This document shows, piece by piece, positions 58,240-64,000 of a stretch of 64,000 nucleotides of DNA. Position numbers and translations under genes: made by a program. The notes below the pieces were generated by a model. It was not told the DNA's origin. It ran no database searches and worked only from the letters and a program-made list of their open reading frames with translations. Every line of letters starts with the position of its first letter. Position 1 is the stretch's first letter. The DNA is taken from contig NC_081415.1 of the NCBI RefSeq assembly GCF_030272615.1, positions 510,513,873 to 510,577,872 of the forward strand. Reading direction: 5' to 3'. The stretch is from Cryptomeria japonica. Lineage: Eukaryota; Streptophyta; Pinopsida; Cupressales; Cupressaceae.

Positions 58240-59291
58240 TGTAATGCCCCCTTCCTAGGTGACAGGCAGTTGAGCAGGGGCTGCCGTATCATCGGGGTCT
58301 CGTAGGTCAGTAGGGTGGTTTGGGGGACCGAACCAAGGGTTGTGGAGCTTAGCAGGGAGCTTTAAGAGGTTTTCAATTTGGAGTTTTGGGGTGAAACCAT
58401 GATTAAAATTGAAATATTAAAGTTGGCCTTATGTGAATAGTAAAAAGTGAATAGTAACAGAGAAACATAAGAGGAATAGTGAAAAGTGCCCCCCATCCTA
58501 GTAACTTAAGTTTTTTTAAAAAAGGGGGCCAAGTTCACAATGAGAAATTAAACCCTCAAGGGTATTTTATGATTTTAAGGCCAAATAGTAACCCCAAAAT
58601 AGATAAAAAGGCATTTTGCCTGGCATTTGGATTCATTCTTATACTTCGAATTTTTAGATCAGCAACTTGCTTGAGAGATTCAGCAGCTTGGGGCTTTCAG
58701 GAATGGAAACTTCTGGAAGAATTTGTAGATTTGGACGAAAACCCATCTCTCTTGGTGACAAGTTACATTAGTATTTAGCTTCAGTGTGCATTTGGCAGCC
58801 TTCGTTGGGGATTTTAGTGCAGATTTATTAGTTTGAGGGCAGGTTTCCATCAATTAATTGCAAGGCAGGCCTTCTAGAGATCATCACCAGTCATTTCTAG
58901 CTTATTCTCAGCCAGCTGCTCTATTTTGGAAATAAGGGTATCAAACCCTAGGGTGTATCTAGAGTTGTAGCTAATATTAGAGCTGATTTCTTATATTCTA
59001 TTTGCTGGAAATTTGTATCAGACCTTTATGCTCAGTTAAAGGTATGTATATTGGTCTTTTTAAGTGAAAGAAAGTTATCTTAATTGCCTTCTTAATGTGT
59101 TATGCATTATTCTATATTGTATCAACTATTTCTTTCACTTAGCATTCAAAACATTACTAAAAAACTCTCAAAAACCACAAACAAAACAAAGAAATCAGTC
59201 AAACCCCCACTTAACATACGCTGGCCAAAGACTTTATCAGCAAAAATTTGGTTTGGATTAGATTTGGTAAAATTAGGTTGGGGATCTTTCA
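58240..59291 (+). repeat. 5' LTR of element C
   Basis: Starts TGTAATGCCCCCTTCC and ends GGGGATCTTTCA, one base before a primer binding site. The first bases resemble the LTRs of element A and the chromovirus, but the body differs, so it is a related yet distinct family. It interrupts the minus-strand gypsy remnant (58199-58239). No second copy was found in the window. Confidence 0.75.
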
Positions 59292-59292
59292 G

Positions 59293-59305
59293 TGGTATCA
59301 GAGCC
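59293..59305 (+). promoter_or_regulatory. Primer binding site of element C
   Basis: TGGTATCAGAGCC, complementary to initiator methionine tRNA, directly follows the LTR end CAG. Confidence 0.9.
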
Positions 59306-59383
59306 TTGTTCTTGCCAGCCTGTTGGGTAAAGATCAGTTGTTTTCACTTCAGTTTGGTTTGAGTTGTGATTGTGGACAGCAAA

Positions 59384-61565
59384 ATGGGAACTAGGGGTAA
59401 GGTGCCTAGCAGGGAACAAATGTTGAGGGACCTTCACCATTCACAACAAAAGGTACTTCGAAAATTGCAGCATGTTGAAGATTCCCTTTCAAGAAAAATT
59501 AGGCACACTAATGGTTCATCTCCGTCTACAAGAACAGTTAAGAGTCCTTGTGCGTTGCCAACAAATAAAATAATTATGGTCAGCTATGATAAGTATCACT
59601 CTCTTCCTCAAAAGATACAAGACATGCTTTCATTCACACAGTTTTTGGGTATACTGGATGAGGATGAAGATGACTTGATGTTTACAAGTCCACATCAGCA
59701 GCAAAAAAAGAACGAAATATGAAAGGATAGTAAAGAAAGCATTGGGGAAGGTGAAGAGTCAAATGTGCCAGTACAAGAAAGGGAAGAAGATTTGCTTCAG
59801 TCTATCCATGTTCATGATAAGGACAAAATTCAGTTACGTGGAAGCCCTAGGATGGATGAAGGTATTGACATTCATAAGGACCATGAATTTAAAGAAGACA
59901 CCATAATGGGTAAGCCACTTGCAGGGTATGCAGAAGAAAGGCAAGAAGATGTGTTATCATTTGATTTGCATCCTAAGGAGAACAAAAATCAGTCAGCCTA
60001 TGACAGCCCTATGGTGGAAGAAGAGAACAAAGGTGTCTTTCAGCCTACCTGTGAGGATAAGAACTAAGAAGAGCAAAATTCAGTCATCATGTGAAGACCC
60101 TAGCTTGGAGGAAAAAGAATCACATGGTTTTCATATGGAGTACAAAGATGAAGACAACATCGTTAGGGATCAACCGCTTGAGAAGAAGTTTCTATGTACG
60201 TTGACATCACGTCCGTTGGTTGGTGGAACAACTTGTGGATCCTTGAGCGTCGAGAAACATGAAGGAAAGATCATAATTCCCAGCCCTGTACATGGTATGG
60301 CAGCTTATTATAACCTTGGCTTCCATGATCTTGTACACATGTTTACATTAGAAGAGCATTTGATGAGGGTGTTTGAGATTCATTGCATTGAAGAGCTGTT
60401 CATAGAGACTAGGAGATTGCCAAATGGGAAGATTCTCCACTTTGACAATGTGTGGTTCATCATGAATCTTACACCATGTAGTTGGTTGGAATCTGAAAAC
60501 AGAGCAGCCATAGAGATAGAAGCATCTAGCAAGTTTGGGTCACCTAAACTAGCTAAGGAGACATATGATGTTCAGCTCACGACTCCTCCTACACCAGCAC
60601 TTCTTGAGGAGCCACCCATCATGAAGAAAGAAGCAAGAGAAGACAACCAAGGCATGTTGGAAAGGTATGATTAACATTCAAATTTTCTGAGTTTGAACAG
60701 CAGTATAGTGTCCTCATGTGAGTTTGAATCTAATGAAGATTGTGGAGATAATGATCCTAGTCATGCTGAGTGGGAAGATAATTATGTAATGAGAAATTCA
60801 TTTTTCCAATATTCTACATCAGTAGATGTAGAGAGGCATGAATCTATTAATATGATACCATTTCACTCTTATCATGATAATCCTTTGTTTGAGTATGTTG
60901 AAGACTTAGCTCACATGCATGGAAAAGAGGAAGATGTCATGGAGAAGGCCGTTTGGGATGAACATGATGGTAGAGCTGAGATTTTGCATGAGGAAGACAA
61001 GTCCTATCATTCACACTCCTGGATGAATCAGCTGAAGGTGAAAGAGGATATGGTTATGGCAGCCTTATCCCATTTTGATCACATTTATGAGTTGGTGGTA
61101 GATTTGTGGGGGAATGATAGACCCTAGGATTGCGAAATGTTGCAAGAAGCTTTGATCAAGAGGAAGAACAACTATGTGCACCTTGTTGCAGATAGAGATC
61201 ACCTTTTCGCAATTGCATTGAGGACCATGAAAGAGGAGAAGTTAACTCATAGCCATGATGCCTATACCCTTCAGTTTGGAACACCTTTAGTTGATGACCT
61301 TCCACCCATGAAGGGAGGCAGGATGGAGATCTATGAGGATTCCATACACAAACATGTTGTTTCTTATCCTTCACACATTGATGATCATAAGATGATTGAG
61401 ACATTTTACTCAATGATCCCATGCGAGGATCAAATCATTTTGGTTAGTATGGAGACCACTGATGCTTTGGATTCTTTGGATGGATATCATGTTGTCCTAA
61501 TGGAGAGGACCGATTTCATCATTTGTAATAGCAGACTACTGATTGGTGTTTACCTCACTGGGTAA
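59384..61565 (+). pseudogene. Element C protein: gag-like start followed by the accessory module shared with element A
   Basis: The frame starts at ATG 59384 (MGTRGKVPSREQMLRDLHHS), a basic helical N-terminus like plant gypsy gag, about 80 bases after the PBS. It runs nearly open to 61565 (about 727 codons) with stops at 59720, 60672 and 61125 and a frame change near 60060. The middle is acidic and low in structure, with a more globular stretch AAYYNLGFHDLVHMFTLEEH (60301-60360). The C-terminal third has HDNPLFEYVED (60873), KAVWDEHDG (about 60945), MAALSHFDHIYELVVDLW (61057) and KNNYVHLVADRDHLFAIAL (61169), matching the element A protein in order. No protease, RT or integrase follows, so the element is non-autonomous. 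Function unknown. Confidence 0.6.
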
Positions 61566-61640
61566 ACAGGAAGAATACAGAAACTGAACAACAATGCACA
61601 ATGCAATTACATTTGAAGTACCAGAATAAGCTTTCCATTA
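61566..61640. other. Truncated 3' border of element C
   Basis: No PPT or second LTR of element C follows the protein. A different, minus-strand sequence begins near 61630, so element C is probably truncated here. Confidence 0.4.
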
Positions 61641-62500
61641 ATGTCAAAAGATGTTCATATTATAATCTGTCGTCAACATTACATGTCCTCCAACACCCGG
61701 AGGTGGTACAATATATGACAGCCGAAGGGGTGCGACACAACCGTCGCGACTCCAACTACCTACCCGTCGGCTAACTAACTGACCGCCGTAACTCATTATT
61801 ACCGACGACAACATAAACATAATATAACAACATAGCATAATGATTATTCCCGGCAACATCATCCCCCCCAAGTAAAGAAGTCGACTCCGACGACTTAATA
61901 CAAAATAGAGATGAACGGCAGGAACTACTGATGCCAGTCGGGCCCAGATCTTATACACTTGCTGCGTCCTCGCCTGAAAACCCTTTTCTGCTACCATCCG
62001 ATGCTCAAGTGTGGATTTCACCAATATTGCTTCTTTTGCCCTCACAGTCCTCCTGTGCCTAACCCAAACTTGTCTGCAAAACACGTTTTTCAGTCTTAGC
62101 TTCCATCAACTACTACTCAAATGATACTGTCTCCCTAGCCAATTTGTCCTCGATAGCCACCCGTGCTGCTCTCCCGGCATCCAACTCCTGGGTACGCTGA
62201 ACTAAGTCTCACGCGACTAGTGCCTCCAACTTGGTGGTCAGGTCCTCCCGAGCCCTCTGTGCATCCACCAAGGCAACCTCACGTCTAGTCGAGACATACT
62301 CCGAGTTCCTCAAAGCGTACCAGTCATGCCTGGAGGTGGCCACAATCCGCTGGCACAAATGCTAGGAGACACCTTAAATCCTCCATCATACTCCCCAAAG
62401 GCTAAAAACTGAACTGAATAACTCCCTGGTGTCATACAACTACGCGGACCTGCAATGCCTTCCCTCAAATTTTGTTTGTTCCCAACCTCCAAATCCGTCT
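61641..62500 (-). pseudogene. Decayed minus-strand retroelement coding remnant with coiled coil
   Basis: Minus-strand text near 62320-62130 reads as an Ala/Arg/Glu-rich helix (EYVSTRREVALVDAQRA, LDAGRAARVAIEDKLARE). The open frame 62084-61644 continues it in part. The composition suits a coiled-coil segment of a plant gypsy-type protein, but the family is uncertain. The rest is non-coding. Confidence 0.4.
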
Positions 62501-62604
62501 CCCTCTACGGCTTATGGCTTCCCTGCCAATGCTTAGCTGTAGGCTTCTTTCTCACAGTATGGACAACCACAACACTTCCCGTGGTATTCTGTAGCTCAAA
62601 AATA

Positions 62605-62752
62605 AACTGGGGGTCTGGGGGCAACGCCCCCAGCGGGGTCGAGGGGCAGCACCCCTCGCGGGGTCTGGGGCAGCACCCCTCGCGGGGTCTGGGGCAGCGC
62701 CCCAGCGAGGTCGAGGGGCAGCGCCCCTCGCGGGGTCCTGGGGCAGCGCATC
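62605..62752. repeat. GC-rich tandem repeat, about five copies of 28-30 bp
   Basis: GCGGGGTCNNGGGGCAGCRCCCC-type units repeat from 62605 to 62752. GGGGCAGCGCCCC is itself near-palindromic, so each unit can form a hairpin. The G+C content is far above the neighbours. Confidence 0.9.
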
Positions 62753-62857
62753 ATTTCTGTGATATTTTATGATGTCAAAACCCCTTCTCCACTCTGAATT
62801 TCCAGGAAACTAGCTTCAAACTCCAGCGAATCATTTTAAATCTGGTCGTCGTCGTTT

Positions 62858-62874
62858 TTTTTTTTTTTTTTTTG
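62858..62874. repeat. Poly-T tract
   Basis: A run of about 17 T just before a TGTAATATCCCC phrase. It may be the A-tail of a minus-strand insertion or a microsatellite. Confidence 0.7.
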
Positions 62875-62878
62875 CACT

Positions 62879-63310
62879 GTAATATCCCCGATGGCACCCC
62901 GGCCATACCACCTCCAATCGTGCCGTCGACACCCTTCTTGTCGTACGGACACACCTCCGGTCAACAACACTGGCACCTCCAATCGTGCGGCTGCTTGGTC
63001 TACCTGTGGCGGTCGTTTTGCCCCTACGTGGCTGTGTGGATTGTGCGGGCTTGGTCTCTTTTTTTTTCTTTTTCCTTTTGCGGCTGCTGCACGGTGGTGT
63101 GCGTAACCTTGCTGTGCGTGTTGATCGGGCCGTGCAGTGCGTGGTCGGGCCGTGCGGTGCGTCTTCCTCCTCCTTTATCCCTTGCTGTGCGGCGGTGTTC
63201 GGTGTTGTGTGGTGTGCGGCGTCTTTCTTGTTGCGCGGGGTTGTGCGGCGTGTTATCCTTGTGCGGTGGTGTCTTCTTTCTATCCTTGGTGTGCGGCGTG
63301 TTATCCTTGC
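62879..63310 (+). repeat. Possible LTR start and GTGCGG-rich sequence
   Basis: TGTAATATCCCCGATGG at about 62879 resembles the starts of the other TGTAAT.CCCC LTRs. The rest is G/T/C-rich with repeated GTGCGGCGTGTTATCC words (63246 and 63292). No partner LTR is visible. Open frames here are frame shadows of the repeat. Confidence 0.4.
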
Positions 63311-63505
63311 GCGGCCTTCGGTGGTTCCACCGCACGGTGGTGCCAACGTCGGTGGTTCCACCGCATGGTGGTGTCACCGTCGGTGGTGTCACCGTCGGTG
63401 GTTTCACCGCACGGTGGTGCCACCACCGCACGGTGGTGCCACCACCGCACGGTGGTGCCATCGTCGGTGGTGCCACCGCACGGTGGTCCCACCGTACGGT
63501 GGCCA
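63311..63505. repeat. Palindromic minisatellite (CCACCGCACGGTGGTG-type)
   Basis: Repeated CCACCGCACGGTGG and GTCGGTGGT words form dense inverted repeats. All six frames stay open for long stretches for this reason, so none is taken as a gene. Confidence 0.9.
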
Positions 63506-63639
63506 TTTTCCTCTCTCTCTTTTTTTTTTTAAAATATATATATATATATTTTTATTTATTTTTTTGACCGTACGGTTCCCTGTCATACGACCGTACGTTT
63601 TTTTTTTTCTTTTTTCCCTCATCTCCTAATTTAGATGTC

Positions 63640-63845
63640 TTAGAGAGTCGTCTACTCGGGTCCCGTGTCTCTGGGATTGCCCTTCATGCTTCTCGATTTT
63701 CCTCGCTCGAGAGTCTCCTGTTTTGGTCCTATACCTGGCGAGTCGCCTGCCCGGCCTCTCGAGTCCCCTTCCATCCCCTTGGGTCCCCCTCCGGACTCCC
63801 GGGTGTCCTTCCGGCCTCTTGGGTCCCCTACACGCTTCTCGTGGT
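63640..63845. repeat. Degenerate CT-rich repeat (GGCCTCTCGAGTCCCC-type)
   Basis: Words such as CGGCCTCT.GGGTCCCC and CGAGTC recur irregularly. Short overlapping frames on both strands reflect this bias. Confidence 0.6.
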
Positions 63846-64000
63846 AGGGTTTCCATTTGAACCTATTGGTGGCAAGTTTATTTTCCATGGCCATCCGAAG
63901 ACCTGGAACCACAAATTCTATAGGGACCATGGTCTCCTTCCCGTACATAAGAAGAAAAAGAATAATAAATATTTTGAAGACTGCGGTCTTCCACATAGGG
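63846..64000 (-). pseudogene. Gypsy integrase C-terminal remnant (runs off the window)
   Basis: On the minus strand, LMYGKETMVPIEFVVPGLRM and AMENKLATNRF match the end of the integrase core of plant Ty3/gypsy elements, where YGKEA..P.E is conserved. The remainder of the integrase would lie beyond the right edge. It changes to repeat sequence at about 63850, so it is truncated. Confidence 0.7.

Noticed and set aside
62831-63629. Several long overlapping ORFs on both strands
   Set aside because: Palindromic GC-rich repeats keep all frames open; the translations are low complexity.

Overview
The window reads as nuclear DNA of a seed plant with a large, repeat-swollen genome. A gymnosperm is my inference: plant-type CACTA, L1, copia, chromovirus and LARD/TRIM-like elements are nested several layers deep, there is almost no host coding sequence, and one host-like gene seems to have a very long intron. 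There are no bacterial, organellar, rRNA or functional tRNA genes and no CRISPR array.

1-27 kb. A tRNA-derived SINE lies at about 707-1030 with an 18-bp target duplication. An L1-type LINE on the minus strand (zinc-knuckle ORF1, endonuclease, reverse transcriptase, zinc-binding segment, RNase H) runs from about 26.7 kb to 2.4 kb. It is split by an 18.6-kb CACTA (En/Spm-type) DNA transposon at 5825-24411, which has matching CACTA/TAGTG termini and a 3-bp ACT duplication. The CACTA element carries a decayed TNP2-type transposase (21.6-17.4 kb) and a second gene (16.6-12.5 kb) in which a SET-domain-like segment precedes a Transposase_24/TNP1-like protein.

27-46 kb. Two short plus-strand exons (27313-27411 and 27651-27716) look like the start of a host gene; everything downstream may be intron filled with transposons. 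A gag-like remnant on the minus strand is interrupted by a 1.5-kb LTR-like unit (27974-29476) and by a non-autonomous LTR element (element A, 30436-42580). Element A's 3' LTR is itself split by about 5.2 kb of later insertions. These include a long LTR-like region with twelve copies of a hairpin-forming motif and a roughly 1-kb unit with terminal inverted repeats. A degraded copia element follows (about 42955-46630).

46-64 kb. A 5'-truncated chromovirus-type gypsy element (protease, RT, RNase H, integrase, chromodomain) has nine in-frame stops, all TAG and nearly all at expected glutamine (CAG) positions; its 3' LTR is at 50396-53569. A gypsy protease remnant on the minus strand is split by a complete 3.6-kb TRIM/LARD element (54594-58193) with two LTRs, PBS, PPT and a 5-bp duplication. 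Element C (58240 to about 61570) has an LTR and PBS and carries a protein that shares collinear motifs with the one in element A. The last 2.4 kb is GC-rich palindromic repeat and gypsy debris, ending in an integrase C-terminal fragment.

How the parts may work together (inference): element A shares its LTR end motif and PPT context with the chromovirus and could have been mobilised by it in trans. The CACTA element may have captured a chromatin-modifier-type domain. Nearly all reading frames are broken, so the locus is mostly a record of past insertions.
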